From Lepas anatifera (taxonomy: Eukaryota > Arthropoda > Thecostraca > Lepadidae): a stretch of DNA of 64,000 nt. The notes under the pieces are model-generated. The model made no database searches. It was not told the origin of the DNA and saw nothing but the letters and a program-made list of their open reading frames with translations. The position numbers were made by a program, and so were the translations under genes. The stretch is from positions 32,666-96,665 of the forward strand of contig JAOTON010001065.1 in NCBI GenBank assembly GCA_034440635.1. Reading direction: 5' to 3'. Of this stretch, positions 30,399 through 42,037 are shown in pieces; the first letter of the stretch is position 1, and the number at the start of each line of letters is the position of its first letter.

Positions 30399-31585
30399 CC
30401 CGCGCGGGGCTGAGGTCTCCAGCCGAACGCGCGGGGCTGGGGGTGTAAATTTTACCCCCCCTGTTATTTCCCGAACTAATGGTCTGATTTGGGAAATTCA
30501 AACGCCAATCGAAAGATCTCATCACGAACAACTAAAAACATGTACTTAATTTTAAAGTTTGAGGTCAAGATCAAGGTCAAACTGAGGTCAAAGGTCAAAA
30601 GCGTGGTTTTTGAGGTTGCAATGCTACGGAGATCAGGCAATGGAAGCTATGAGCTTCATACTTCATGGAAGGCCTTCACTTGAATGCAGCAAGGTGCTTT
30701 GAGACCGTTAGGCAGGTGGCATGACCGGGTCAGGTCAAGATCAGGTCACCAAAGGTCACCATATTTTTATACCCCAATGTGGCCATGCGATACATGTTTT
30801 TGGGCCATTTTGCATGCAGAATTCGACTATAATGCTCAGAGAAGCGTATCTGACAGACTTTGGGCTCAACTTGCACAGCCGGGGTCAAGGTCAGGTCATC
30901 AGAGGTCAACTTTTTAAGTTTATACTTTTTACCAAATGACACATGATTTTGGACCTGTTTTGTCTCAGGAACACTATAAAAGTAGTGTAAAGCGTGTACG
31001 AGGTCACCCTGGGTCATCCTGGGTCACTATGATTCACTAAATAAAGACAGTATTGATCAGCCCTAAAAATCAGTGCATGAGTCTCTGAGCTTTGGCAGCT
31101 CTCCAGGCCAAACTGATAAAGCTAGAGACTCAAAATTTGTCATGCATATGCACTGTATGGTGTTTTACCAAATCAATTCGGTTATCGAAAAATCTTGAAA
31201 ATTTTAGAAATTTTGTAACTTTTTCCAAAAAAAATATTTTTAATTTTTTTCCAAAACCAAAATTTTGAAAATCCGAGATGGCCATTTTAAAGACCACAAT
31301 AATGCCTATCGTTTGATGCAAGAAAATTGGAAATCGGTTCAGAACTGTAGCTTCAGCAGCTCTTTAAACATTGCGCGATTTTGGTACAAAAATCGCCTGT
31401 AGTGAAGTCACATTTTTGCTTATTTCTCGCAAAGTTTTCAACCGATTTTATTTTTATTCGGCAGAAATGTGTAAAATTTATGTACAAAAAGGTACTAAAA
31501 ATTTGGCGGCGCTGCGCGCCCCCGTTTTTGAGCTATCGCAAAAATTCCCGAGGGGGGTAAAATTTGCCCCCCAGCCCCGCGCGGG
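30399..31585. mobile_element. GGTCA-family TTAA element inside the left TIR
   Basis: Exact 14-bp TIRs CCCGCGCGGGGCTG (30399-30412 and 31572-31585) are flanked by TTAA (30395-30398, 31586-31589). A subterminal (T)AAATTTTACCCCCC block is present at both ends. The interior has many AGGTCA words and a GC hairpin near 31505-31523. Removing it restores the match between the two TIRs of the host element. CCC-starting TIRs with TTAA targets fit piggyBac-like transposition. Confidence 0.85.
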
Positions 31586-31789
31586 TTAATTAAAGTTTAT
31601 ATTAAGCGAAACCTCTTGAAAGGACAAATCGGCATGCTGGCATACATTCTGAGGTCAAGTCAATAAAAAGGTCACCAAAGGTCATGGTTTTAAAGTTGTT
31701 AAGTGTCTATAATTTTTAAACAAGATATGATATATCAATGAATTTGGCATCAAGTTCCTTATAATCTTGCTTAGTGCTTCTTTTATAGA

Positions 31790-32660
31790 GTACCCCATAC
31801 TCCTCTTCGTCCCGCAGATCGTGAAAAATTTATGCGTGCTAGTCATTTGCTAGCATTGGTGTGTTAGCTGATTTGTCTGGTTTCGCAGGTCGAGAAGGCT
31901 TTCGAATCTCACACGAGACATGATGCTGAAAATTTGAGATCTAATCAATTATTTGTATGTTTCTCTCCAGTGGTAAATTACAAACATGGTAAATTTTGTG
32001 GATCGGTTAGCAGCCTACCAGAAATATCTTAGTTTTGCAATACAAAATATTTCAAACATATTCGGTACACCAATGTTTGCTGGCCACACATTTCTTTTCA
32101 GGATAGTTAAAAAGCCGTGTAGAGTGATGTTTTCGAAGGGTTGCATCTTCGAAACTGACTTGGAAACTGTTACTTCTAAAAACATTTGTTTCATCATATC
32201 TAGTCAGAGTATCGAAATGTTTCAGAAAAAAAATCATTTTGGGGATTTGCGTGGCAAATTTGAAAACATTATTCAACTTGATGTTGATCCAACATTTTGT
32301 AAGCTACAAGTATCATGTAGTCACTTGTTTCCAAATTATTTTCGAGACCATACCAGAATTAAACCAAGCTTTCTTAAACGCCTATGCTGAAAATTATACA
32401 ATATCAGTCATTTAAACAGAAATATTACAAAGTTTCCATTGTAGTATTTAAGCAAAACACTCAACAGCCAACTTATTCCTAATATCGCAGCACTTCGCAG
32501 AGCAACGATCCATATAAAAAAGATTGGTAGCTACTTCGAGGCAAACGAGATCAACTCCGTTCAATCCAGTACAGCCTACCACATGGGCACAATTTGCATA
32601 TTCAGGACGATAAACATGCGGTAGAATGAGCCAGTTTTGATTTTCTGATTACTTGCTCTG
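31790..32660 (+). other. Unique central segment of the 5.9-kb element with a short ORF
   Basis: An ORF of 134 codons (31986-32390) starts with ATG. Its product (beginning MVNFVDRLAAYQKYL) is hydrophobic and basic, with six cysteines, and I recognise no family. Reading-frame bias is weak. It may be a decayed piece of the element's original gene or a chance ORF. Confidence 0.3.
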
Positions 32661-32689
32661 TTTCCCATTGTCTCGCATTAGATTCTCAC

Positions 32690-32930
32690 TGTTAACCTGG
32701 CCCCTCCTGGGCTCGTTTTGTTCAAACCACCGCCTGGGAGAGGGGTACGATCGGACCCTCTAGGATCTCAGGAACCGGAAGTACATAGGTAATACGAAAC
32801 AAAATAGAACGTTGCCGGAAATGTGTCACCGTCTTCTACGTTGGACCCGAGTCTGAACCAGATCCGTTGACCCGTGGCGTCACAGTGGGCCAAAAAGAGT
32901 CAAATTTAGACCAATTAGTTTGTTGAGGAC
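32690..32930 (+). repeat. GGTCA-family fragment
   Basis: GAGAGGGGTACGATCGGACC followed by CTCAGGAACCGGAA, and the later GTTGACCCGTGGCGTCACAG block, match 34370-34510 in the same orientation. Confidence 0.5.
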
Positions 32931-33142
32931 TTTTTATAGGGCGTTCTGTGCAAAGCACCTTCGCCTGCCTCTAAAGTGTGTGGGAGAATTTTGCGGGAGG
33001 GGTGTTTACTTAAATGACGCAGAATAAAGGGGCGAAGCTTATTTCAAAGAATGGGTCGCGAAGTGTAGCAACACTTGCGAGGGTAGGGGATTGCTACGAC
33101 AGAGATGCCGAGCCTGGATGTTGGGCAACCGTTAGGATTTAA

Positions 33143-33904
33143 CCCTCGCCCCACCGGGGCCATCGATGGCCCTCCTAAGGTTTTCAGGATAGCAGAAAAA
33201 CGACGAGATGCAGCACCGTGGTTGAGGGCTCTATCTCTTACCCCATCATTTTCCCACCATCCCTGACATTTTTTACTCCGGATCACCCAAGTTCAGGTCA
33301 CCAGGCGAGCTCAACCAAGGTTACCTCACTTCAACTTTTGAGCTCTATAAGAGCTACATTTCTTAGTCGATCGATTTGAAACTTCCCACACTTTATGACC
33401 CCTCCAGGGTCTACAAGGTGTATATCCGAGAATTTTCAATTTCGTAACCTGAGGTCAAGTCATGAGGTGACCTCTCCCATTGAAAAAGCATGGGAAAAAC
33501 AGTCTTATGATCTAAAAGCCACAAAAAACGATTGCAAATGCTCAGACTGCTCAGAACAGCGTTCTTCGACACCCTTTCACGGATCCCATAGGTCATAGGG
33601 TCTGGCCTTTTCCTATCAAATGTACTTTACCAGATCTCAATAGCTCTAATGTCATAAGAGTTATGCCCCGTTTGCTTGAGCATTGCATATTTGAGTGAAA
33701 ATGGCCTATCGTGACCTAACTTGACCTCTGAAGGTCAAACCATTGACCTGAGCGCTTAATCATGCGAAGTAATTTCTTACTTAATTCACGCGAGCTTTCT
33801 AATGCACTTCGCAGATTTGCGCTAACCATGTTCGGAGTCAGAAGGGGGCCATCTATGGCCCCCGGTGGAGCGAAGGTGGCGCCGGACCCCTGGTGGGGCG
33901 AGGG
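33143..33904. mobile_element. GGTCA-family TTAA element (CCCTCGCCCCACC ends)
   Basis: Exact 13-bp TIRs CCCTCGCCCCACC (33143-33155 and 33892-33904) are flanked by TTAA (33139-33142, 33905-33908). GGGGCCATCGATGGCCC-like palindromes lie just inside both ends. The interior is homologous to 4190-5145. A lone copy of this terminus occurs at about 41796-41861. Confidence 0.85.
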
Positions 33905-34139
33905 TTAAAAGGGTACATGAAGAAGCTTGTCATCGCAAAGGTTAGTGATTTTATAGTTTTTCCCCAACTTTTGTTACCTGTTATCGAATGACTGTTTTGC
34001 TTACGTTACTCGAGTTTCTCCATTGAAAAATAATTTTGGGCAATTTGAAACACCCGCAAGCACCATGACGCGTTGCCGCAGGTCTAGAGTGGTAAGCGCG
34101 TATATTTTTCATTTCAAGTGCTTTTGAATGATTTTTCAA

Positions 34140-34530
34140 AACGTAATCTAGTTCTTCTAGAATTCAGTGAGCCCTGTTTTTTCAGACCCATTTTAGGAGA
34201 ACAAAATGGCCTTACATGGTTTAGAAAGGGTGCCATAACTTGTTGACCTGTTCTGACCTGATGTTAATTTTTGGTGGTAAGTTGTCAAGTTAATCACCCT
34301 TAAGGCCAGCAAAGCGACGAACGTCTTGTTTAAATCGGTGCATAATAGTTCGGGAAAAAACGAGGGGAGGGGTCCGATCTGACCCTCACTACGGTCTCGG
34401 GAACCGGAGCTGACACGGAAAAACTTGAAACGGCGCTGGAAGCGTCTTAATGTCTTCAACTTTCAAAGCCAGCTTGAACCATGTCTGTAGACCCGTGACC
34501 CCTCAGAGGGCTAAAATGAGTCAAATTCTG
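34140..34530 (+). repeat. Diverged copy of part of the right TIR
   Basis: Matching order of blocks with 34910-35170: CTAG(T/C)TCTTCT, ATGG(G)TTT(A/C)GAAA, TTGTTGACCTG against CGTTGAACTGG, then the GGTC(C/T)GATCTGACCC-like end. This suggests an internal duplication within the element. Confidence 0.45.
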
Positions 34531-35384
34531 ACCAACTTTAGCTTTATAACCTATTACTTTATAAGCTTTATAACTATAACTATTAGTTGTTTACCTTTAT
34601 AACTCGCTAACCATTAGACATAGAACAAAGTCAAAGGCATCGATGAGTTCGCACCCTTGTGATCAGGCGAAGTCCAAATTAAATAAAAAACCTTTTCAGG
34701 CTCAGGTTGTACATCATTTGAATCCTTGGGTCATGGTCGTCACTATGATGTGCAAATTTACTGTTGTAACTTACCTCGTCCAAAAGTTAAAGACCCAAAC
34801 AACTCCGGAAACTGCGACTTTTCGTGACCTTTGGTGACCTTGTTATTGACCTGACTTCAAAATGGTTGCGAGCAGACAGGTTTGTCCCTTCAAAAGATTT
34901 CGCATGATGTTTAGAAACCTAATCTAGCTCTTCTCTTCTTGACGCCGAGTTACACCCTGTCGGCCTCATTTTGGAATACTATAATCGTCTTACATGGGTT
35001 TCGAAATGTCTTCAAAACTCGTTGAACTGGCCGGCCCTGATGCCAATTTTGGTCATACGTTGTGGAATCAATCACTCTAGAGGTGTGCAAAGTGACGAGG
35101 CTCTCACTTAAATTGAATCGGAGGCATTTGCGAAAAACCAAAGGAGGTCTAATCGGACCCACCAGCGGTGAAATTGCTCAGTGTAAATCAAAGTGCTGAA
35201 TGTGTATCTGACCAAAGAAATTAGTCACAAAACCTATGTATTTTTGGAAACGGCAACTGAGATACACAGGCTCCATAAAGCAATTCCTGGCCTGTGGAGT
35301 GTTTGGAACACTGGGCGAGATGAAATAAATTGTTTGGTAGCGAATAACTGCTCGATTGGATGCTTATCTAAGCAAATTGCGTTA

Positions 35385-35568
35385 GGCAGTTTGAAGAATG
35401 CCTGAAATTTTAGGCATTCTGCAGAATGCCTAGGCATTCTTCAGAATGCCCAGACGCTTTGGCAATCTGCAGATTGCCTAGGCATTTTGCAGATTGCCTA
35501 GGCGTTCTGCAGAATGCCAAACTGGCTGGGCAATCTGCAGAATGCCTAGGCATTCTGCAGAATGCCTG
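35385..35568. repeat. Palindromic 20-bp minisatellite, right TIR
   Basis: The inverted counterpart of 29723-29902, with the same CTGCAG/CCTAGG alternation and a similar number of units. Individual units differ between the two ends, so they are not exact copies. Confidence 0.9.
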
Positions 35569-35589
35569 GTTCTTCACCCTGCCTGTAAC

Positions 35590-35920
35590 AGATATATGAG
35601 ATGAGGGATCTCAGCCAGCCGGCAAGGAAAACAATGGGACAGTTATGTGTGACCCCGTCTTCATTTACCCGAGATATGTGAGCATTCTCGGTACCAAGGT
35701 CCTCGGCACGCACTATGACGTTGCATACGAGCCAGACGAAATATGGCATGACCCATGCAGAACGGACCATTGTAAAAAGAATTTATTTATTGTATTAAAA
35801 TGAAACATTTACATAAGGCCCTAGGAGTCATTTCTCTATTTTTCTATATTTACAGTCAAATAACAGGTATCCAATGAAAACATTGGATTTCACATCCTAA
35901 CTTTGTCAACGCTGTTCTTC
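35590..35920. other. Stretch between the 5.9-kb element and a candidate exon
   Basis: AT-rich, with a polypyrimidine tract (GCTGTTCTTCTAG) at its end that could serve as a splice acceptor. Confidence 0.35.
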
Positions 35921-35923
35921 TAG

Positions 35924-36246
35924 ACTTGTTACGAACTAAGCCCAAAGTCTCTCTTCTAGAGAAGAATAAGAAAGAGTGGCAAAATGGCACAAGACATCCG
36001 GATATAGGAGTCGATTGGTCCGTTCCCACGGTCGGTACAGAAACAGTTCACACTGAGGCTGCTCATGCCCTTCAGAAAAGGTTTCATGGAGCACCAACTT
36101 TGAAAGGAATTCAGCAATTCCACAAGCTTGCTGTCATTGATGGCGTAATACTGAAATTTTTCCAGCATGCTATTTTGTGTTGGTGTGTAATGAATATAAA
36201 TGATGAAATTCTAACATTTCAGAGAGCCTTTATAACATTACGATGA
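35924..36246 (+). CDS. Candidate exon, unknown gene
   Basis: It begins after the acceptor-like GTTCTTCTAG and stays open for about 107 codons to TGA at 36244-36246. The first half is charged and protein-like (EKNKKEWQNGTRHPDIGVDW); the last part, after HAILCWCV, is less so. A donor may lie inside (GGC|GTAATA near 36145), which would end the real exon earlier. I recognise no family. Confidence 0.35.
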
Positions 36247-36834
36247 AGGAGATCAATAATATTCACCTTATACTTATACTAATTACAAACAGATCCTTTT
36301 CTGAATTATTTTGTGTGAGATGAGCTTATGGCTGGGATGTAGTCCTTCCACAGCAATGTCTGCTGAATGGGGAAAGGGCTAACAGTCGAGCTGGTGTCTG
36401 GCATAGCTTGATTTTGACACTTTTTGCTCCCACGGTGATATAATATCGTGGTATACTTTTGGCTCCATCTACAAAAAGTTTCTGGTGAGTGTAAGCCTAT
36501 TAGCATATTTCCCTCATTACGGATTCGAAGCAGCATTTTGAACTTGGCACCCTATGCCAATTACATATATACCTTTCTATTGTCGAAATATAAAGCTCCA
36601 TGCCCAATTGCCTTTTCCATTCAGAGTTGCCTACCAGTTAATTTTTTTCTGGCATCAAGGGTATCAAGGGCAAATTCAGAGTGAGCAAAAGTTTGAGTGG
36701 TTACCCTCTGATCAAAGCCCCGACGACACTACACTGCGTTTCGGCACTACATGGTGCAAACCTGGTCGATGTGCCCCCCCCGACAATGAAGCCTGTATCC
36801 GCCCATGACTTACTTAACGCGAGCCCATCTGCGG
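36247..36834. other. Non-coding stretch with a hAT-like terminus
   Basis: CCTGTATCCGCCCATG at 36792-36807 is similar to the right ends of the small hAT-like MITEs. Its partner is not visible. No coding segment can be supported. Confidence 0.35.
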
Positions 36835-37690
36835 GAGGGGGGGTATTTCATGCGCCATTCCCCGCCACCGTATCTCACTTCCTGCAAAGGTAAAACAAAA
36901 TTGTGGACGGCGTCAGAAAGCACTGACGAGACAAAGGGAACTAATAAGGTTATTTGTTGTCAATTCAATATTGCAGTCACAAGATATAAAGAATATTGCA
37001 TAGGCTTAAGTCAGAGCATTGTAGATTGTTCCCTATATATTTTATTGAGCAGAGCAAGAGAACATATATAGGCATCGTTGGAGTCCTCTTATCTTGGGAA
37101 ATCGAGTTATATATATAATGGAAAACTGACCTAACCTCAAGCTGGGTCAGGATCACATGATGACCTGTTATAGTCATGTTACATAGCAATAGACCCCCGT
37201 GACAGGATAAGCAAAATGAATGCAAAATGGAAAATCTATCTCAATGCGGTGGCAAGTTATTGGCAAATTAATCGCTGTATGCTCATGTGGCCTCACATGG
37301 CCTTTGAATGGCCAGATGCTAAAAAACTAAAATCAATTGCTGAACAAAAGATTAAACCCATCTTAGGTTAAAAACTTAAAAATATCCAGATAGCAGACTT
37401 CTAGACGACCCCAATGACCTCATTATATTATTATTGTTTGGAACTGATCAGTTGCCAGATGCTCCCTTGGCGTCGCTTAAAACTCGTGATTTTGGGTTTT
37501 GAGGTTGGGTCGCTTGATTTTGAATAGCTCTTTGACCTGACATGACCTGACTTAAAAATTTGGTTCAGGTGTGTGAAACAAATTGGGTATAAGTTACTGT
37601 AGGCCGTGTTGTTCTGCGTTTCTTCGTTTTTGCGTTACACGGGAAAACCTGCAAAGGGGAAAATTTTGTCCCCCAGTGGGGCACATGTTG
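36835..37690 (+). mobile_element. Repeat D / GGTCA-related element
   Basis: The left part (36835-37110) matches 2380-2654. The right part has TGACCTGACATGACCTGACT and ends near GGGGAAAATTTTGTCCCCCAGTGGGGC, which resembles the right terminus of the 30399-31585 element. Terminal TTAA repeats are eroded. Confidence 0.5.
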
Positions 37691-37904
37691 GAGCATACGA
37701 AACCTTAAGGATGGAGTTATGATATGAGTTATTGTATTCTTTGAAGGTCATCTCTGAAAATTTAGTTCCCATAACATGCCTTTCGAAGGCTGCTGGTACG
37801 GGTATCATACAATACTTGGGCAAATTTCGCTTGCATCACTAATTTTAAAATCTTATAAATCAACTTTGAGAAAAAACCTGTTTCCAATTTTTTTCACAGC
37901 GAAA

Positions 37905-38182
37905 TTTCAACACCCCAAATTAAACTTTCCGAGGATAAAATAGTCAAATTTTTAGTGCCATCATTATCAAATCACGTGACCTGACCCCAGTTCACCGGTA
38001 AAAATATATTATTTTTTTCAAAATTTTGAATTTAGTCGCTGCCAAATTTTTCTTTAGGTCTTCGAAATTCCAAGCACCTGTAATTTTATATAGTTATCAT
38101 ATTTAATCTCGAAGATATGGCTATTCGAAAAGTAAGGTTTTCCGTTGGGCCCAAAAATTTCCTGAGGCTATAACCCATAAAC
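37905..38182 (-). repeat. Repeat B, minus orientation, left half of split copy
   Basis: Reversed, it matches 5300-5545 (blocks around the GATATAGCTATTGG-like words and TCACGTGACCTGACCC). The other half continues at 41658. A CR1/L2-like LINE lies between. Confidence 0.65.
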
Positions 38183-38332
38183 AGAGTCAGAGTCAGAGTC
38201 AGTTTATTCGGTAACATCCTCAAGATAGCGAGGTTTTTCATGCTCCCACGTCAATGCATTGTGGAAATAAAAAGTAAGAGAGAGGTGAATAAAAGTAAAA
38301 ACATACATACACATCATCACACACGTCGCCCC

Positions 38333-40376
38333 TCAACCGTCACCACGTAAAGCTTCCAGCAAAGCACGTTTAAACAGGCTCTTCGCTCCCAAATCGCGAA
38401 TTTCGGTGGGCAGTGAATTGTGCTTCGCAGCAACAACGTACGCAAGTCTGCGCTTTCCTACATTAGTTCTAACTCGGGGTATCTGAAGCTGTCCTATCTG
38501 TCTGGTATGATGAGAATGGTGAACGAATTGAAACATCGTGCTCAAGTCGGTTGGTTGACATGTAAGAAGCACATTCTTAGCTAAACATAGTTGATGATAT
38601 GAGGTCAGTGAAGATGCAGATAAAAACCCTAAGCGCTGAACATGTTGTGATATGTGGTCTGACCTTCTCTTGCCGGTAATGATCCTGGCACAAAAATTGA
38701 TGAGCTTCTGTACACGATGGAGTTGCGTTGTGCAGCACGTGCCGTAAATGGAAATGCAGTAACGAATCGAAGATAAGACTAACGCGTTGATGACCGGTTT
38801 CAGAACAGATCGAGGTAAAACATGACTAGCATTTCTCAGTCCTATCAACATGCCTGTGCACTTAGCAGCTAAGTTGTCAATGTGTGTTTGGTATGTCAAT
38901 GATCTGTCCATGTAGAGTCCTAGGTTTTTCACTGCCCTACTCTCGGTCACGACAACATTGCCAACGCGAATGCTAACTTTTGGCAGATTTTTTTAGCATT
39001 GCCTGCGTGCCGAAAACAATGAGTTGACTTTTGGAGGCATTTAATTTCAGCGAGTTGTGAGCAAACCAATCGAGCAATACAGAAACTTCATCTTCTAGGT
39101 CAGCAATCATTCGAAAAATGGCCTGTTTCTTGCCTGAGATGAGTATCTGGGTGTCGTCAGCGAACTGAACAATTTTGGCCTTTTTGGTATACAGACTCAG
39201 TTCGTTAGTGAAGACCGAAAAGAGCAAACAAGAGAGAGATCCACCTTGATATACGCCCATCGTGTTTGGAAGAGATTTTGACCAGATTTTGACCCCCTCT
39301 TTAGTTGTAATTTTGGCCTGCTGCTGGTGCTGTCTCAAGTAGTCTGAAAACCAATGATTTTCCACTCCGTAGGCATGTAATTTCTCGAGTAATTTAGTAT
39401 GGTTGATCACATCGAAGCATTTTGAGAGATCGCAAAGTAGAAGAAGTGAAATGTTTCCATTATCCATGGCCTGGTAGATCTCATCGGTTATGAGAGTGAG
39501 GGCTGTTTCAGTTGAATGGTTGTGTCTGTATCCGTGTTGGGCATTTGAGTACAGTTTGTGCTCATTCAGGTACGAATTCAATTGAGTGTGGACTAGTCTT
39601 TCAGTAATTTTCATGATCGCAGGCAAAGTTGTTACAGGTCTCCAGTTCGATGGCTCAGATAAAGTACCTCCCTTTGGGAGCGGAACCACAATACCATGCT
39701 TCCACTGTTGTGGTACAACACCGGTGATTAAACTAGAATTGATAATGTCGAGTAAAACGTGGTGTATGCCATAAAAGAACTTTTTAAACAATGAAACGCT
39801 AAAACCAGTACTGTCAACAGATGAAGATGGTTTCATGGATCCCACAGTGATACACAAGTCATCCGGTGTCACCGGCCTCACTCTCAAGCCACAGGAGGGG
39901 ACGCGTGGCAGCCGGGTGGTTGGCGCGGCTACTGGTGGTGTCACACTAGCAGCGGTTCTGGGCCCGACATTCACAAAATACTCATTAATAGCATCAGGTG
40001 TAACACTAGGCACACTACTAGTTGTTTTCCGACTGCCAATTATTGGTCGCAATACATGAAACATTTTGCTGGGGCCAGCTTCCACGAGCTGACGTTGCAG
40101 GTGTTCGCGCGTGTCCCTCCGTATTGCTGTACGGCACCGCCTGTTGACATCTTTGTAGTCCGCCCGCCCGCCCCCGATCCCACGCAGCGCGGCGCGGCGC
40201 TGGGCCAGCAGGTGCTGGGTCGGGCCGGTCACGTGGGGTGCAGAGGGCGGGGCAAGCCGCCTCCGTCGCACAGGTGCTACAGCGTCAAGCAGTGATGTAA
40301 AAATCCGGCGGAACTCGTCCCACTTGGCGGCAGGTCCAGGTGCTCGGTAGACTGAGTCCCAGTTTGTAGCCGCCAA
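38333..40376 (-). pseudogene. RT region of the CR1/L2-like LINE
   Basis: 40376-38973 encodes a linker and RT with NWRPVTTLPAIMKITERLV, HGYRHNHSTETAL, the first catalytic aspartate in CDLSKCFDVI, YQGGSLS and the catalytic box FADD. A frame change near 38960 is followed by the C-terminal part (38950-38333), with KNLGLYMD, LSSIRYCISIYG and a final NSLPTEIR block of the type that ends CR1-like ORFs. No RNase H is seen. The frame differs from the endonuclease part, so a frameshift lies near 40378. Confidence 0.85.
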
Positions 40377-40378
40377 CG

Positions 40379-41500
40379 TCAGGTTGAAAGCAGTCTGTCT
40401 ATCCGGTTAAGGCGTCGTGTCTCGATCATTGGTTGTTGTGATCGTATTTTCGAGCCGTACTGCATTAACACACGGGTAAAATCGTGTGGCCCTCCGTAGT
40501 GACATCTGCTGACACCACTCTTCAGTATCCACTCTGGTCGGTTCGTCAAAATCACGTCGATGAGTGTGCTTGCCGGTCTGTAGGTCGGGACGGTTCGATT
40601 ACACGCGTGTAGCCCATATGTGAGTATTATCTGACGCAGTTTGGAGGTAGCACTGTTTGCGTTATCGTCATCTTTGAGGAGACATGCATTCAGGTCACCA
40701 GAGATAATCAGTGTTGTACCAGGGTGAGCTGCAATCACGTATTGGATCTGGTGCTCAAGATCTTCAAAGTCGGCCGTCAGTTGCTGGACTGTGTTTGTTG
40801 GGTGGCGATATGCCGATGCCACGATCAAACGCTTGGATTTTCCCGGTCGCACGAGTGCCCATATGATCTCGAGATTGGAGGCGCATGCTTTGGTAGTTAC
40901 TGGGTTGGTCAATATTTCGACGTCAAAGTCTTCTCGTATTAGTAGCGCGACTCCTCCATGGCCCTTAGGCAACTTGCTGGTTTTTGGGCGATCGCTGCGG
41001 TAAATCGTGTAGCCATTAACATTCAGGAGTCGTGATGGGATGCTGGTCGTTAACCATGTCTCTGCAAGTGCAAGAACATGGTACGCTTGAATGTCAGATA
41101 AATCGTGGCGTAGGTCTGGTAGTTTCGATCGTATAGACTGGATATTAAGGTGACCAATCATCAAGTTCCCGGGGCGAAATCCCCCCGGTCCTGTCCATCT
41201 GCTGCCGCCTCTGCTGCCTCGAGCGCGAGACCGCCTGCCCCTCCTGGATCTGCGGCGACCCGTCTCCCCGCTGTCGGCTGCAGTACCCGTTGTCCCGGCG
41301 ATCATTTCTGACGCAGCGGTCCTCAGCTCACCCGTCTGGTCAGGCGTATGGGCGGAGCCTCGCCCAGTGGTCCTGTGTCTATGCCCTGGGGGCATTTTCG
41401 GACGGATTGGCCAGGGCCTGGTAGCTGGTTGAGCAGCACGAACAATGATTTGCAATACAGCGAGCAGGACTAGATGGCGTAGCACATCGCGATGGACCAT
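40379..41500 (-). pseudogene. Endonuclease region of the CR1/L2-like LINE
   Basis: An ATG at 41500 opens 373 codons. The first hundred residues are basic and serine, glycine and arginine rich (RRSRRGRRSRARGSRGG). The endonuclease starts near GHLNIQSIRSKLPD, followed by LAETWLT (catalytic glutamate), GGVALLIRED, ISGDLNACLL, IDVILTNRPEW and a GPHDF motif in place of SDH. It ends at 40379, three bases before the RT frame opens in a different register. Confidence 0.8.
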
Positions 41501-41657
41501 GATTGGTTTTCAATCGCACAGTGATGGAAACTTATCTGTTGTAATCAGTCGTTGCTTGTTTGTTGTAGACACGTCGATCAGCTGGGAGAGCTCCGGTTCG
41601 GTTGCACGGTTGCAAGATGACGTGAGAGGCAGGGGCACCCCAGTTAGATTCAGCTAC

Positions 41658-41861
41658 TAAACCACTGGGCGGACGAAGCTAAAAATGTCACAGCGTTAAT
41701 CTACGCCCTGGACAACCCCTGTGACAAACTTTCATCAAAATCTGAGGTGTAGAGCGTTATCGCTTGGTCGATATGTTGTGGAACACCCCAGTTAGAGAGG
41801 GGCCATCGATGGCCCCGGTGGGGCTAAGCTGGCGTCGGACCCTTAGTGGGGCGTGGGTTAA
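41658..41861 (-). repeat. Repeat B, right half, joined to a TTAA-type terminus
   Basis: 41662-41795 reversed matches 5141-5290. It is followed by GGGGCCATCGATGGCCCC and GTGGGGCGTGGG with TTAA at 41858-41861, the same terminus style as 33143-33904. So Repeat B may be the inside of another TTAA element; its far end is not seen. Confidence 0.55.
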
Positions 41862-42037
41862 AGTGGGTTCAATCCTCACGGGGGGAAACCGCCTTCCGTA
41901 CATAGGTAACTTAGATTTTTTGGTAATTATCACAGAAATGCTGATTTCCCAAACCAACACCAATTTTATCAAGTTGTTTAGATAAGCAGCTCGGGTGGAA
42001 ACCGGGTATTAAGTCAAACTGCGATGATTTAAACGTT

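Larger units (their letters stand above)
29701..35589. mobile_element. 5.9-kb element with long TIRs and palindromic minisatellite ends
   Basis: Both ends begin GTTACAGGCAGGGTGAAGAA, and AGATAT flanks the element at 29695-29700 and 35590-35595 (a likely 6-bp target repeat). The inverted repeats run from 29701 to about 31770 on the left (interrupted by a TTAA element at 30395-31589) and from 35589 down to about 34740 on the right. Each is about 0.85 kb without the insertion. The interior has no recognisable transposase. Long TIRs with a 6-bp target repeat occur in Mavericks (Polintons), and foldback-like elements also have repeat-rich TIRs; neither assignment is certain. Confidence 0.75.
38183..41657 (-). 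mobile_element. CR1/L2-like non-LTR retrotransposon inserted in Repeat B
   Basis: The insertion point is read from the continuity of Repeat B on either side. TAAAC flanks both ends (38178-38182, 41658-41662), a short target repeat. In sense orientation it has an N-terminal basic region, endonuclease, RT and C-terminal region, no RNase H, and a 3' end AATAAACTGACTCTGACTC with a short TGACTC repeat. CR1/L2-type elements typically end in short repeats. The coding region is broken in at least two places. Confidence 0.8.

Noticed and set aside
31986..32390. Transposase of the 5.9-kb element
   Set aside because: The ORF is only 134 codons, and no DDE/DDD, helix-turn-helix or zinc-binding pattern can be recognised.
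29701..35589. Firm assignment as a Maverick/Polinton
   Set aside because: Long TIRs and a 6-bp TSD fit, but the ends do not start with AG, the element is short, and no polymerase B, integrase, ATPase or capsid gene is visible.
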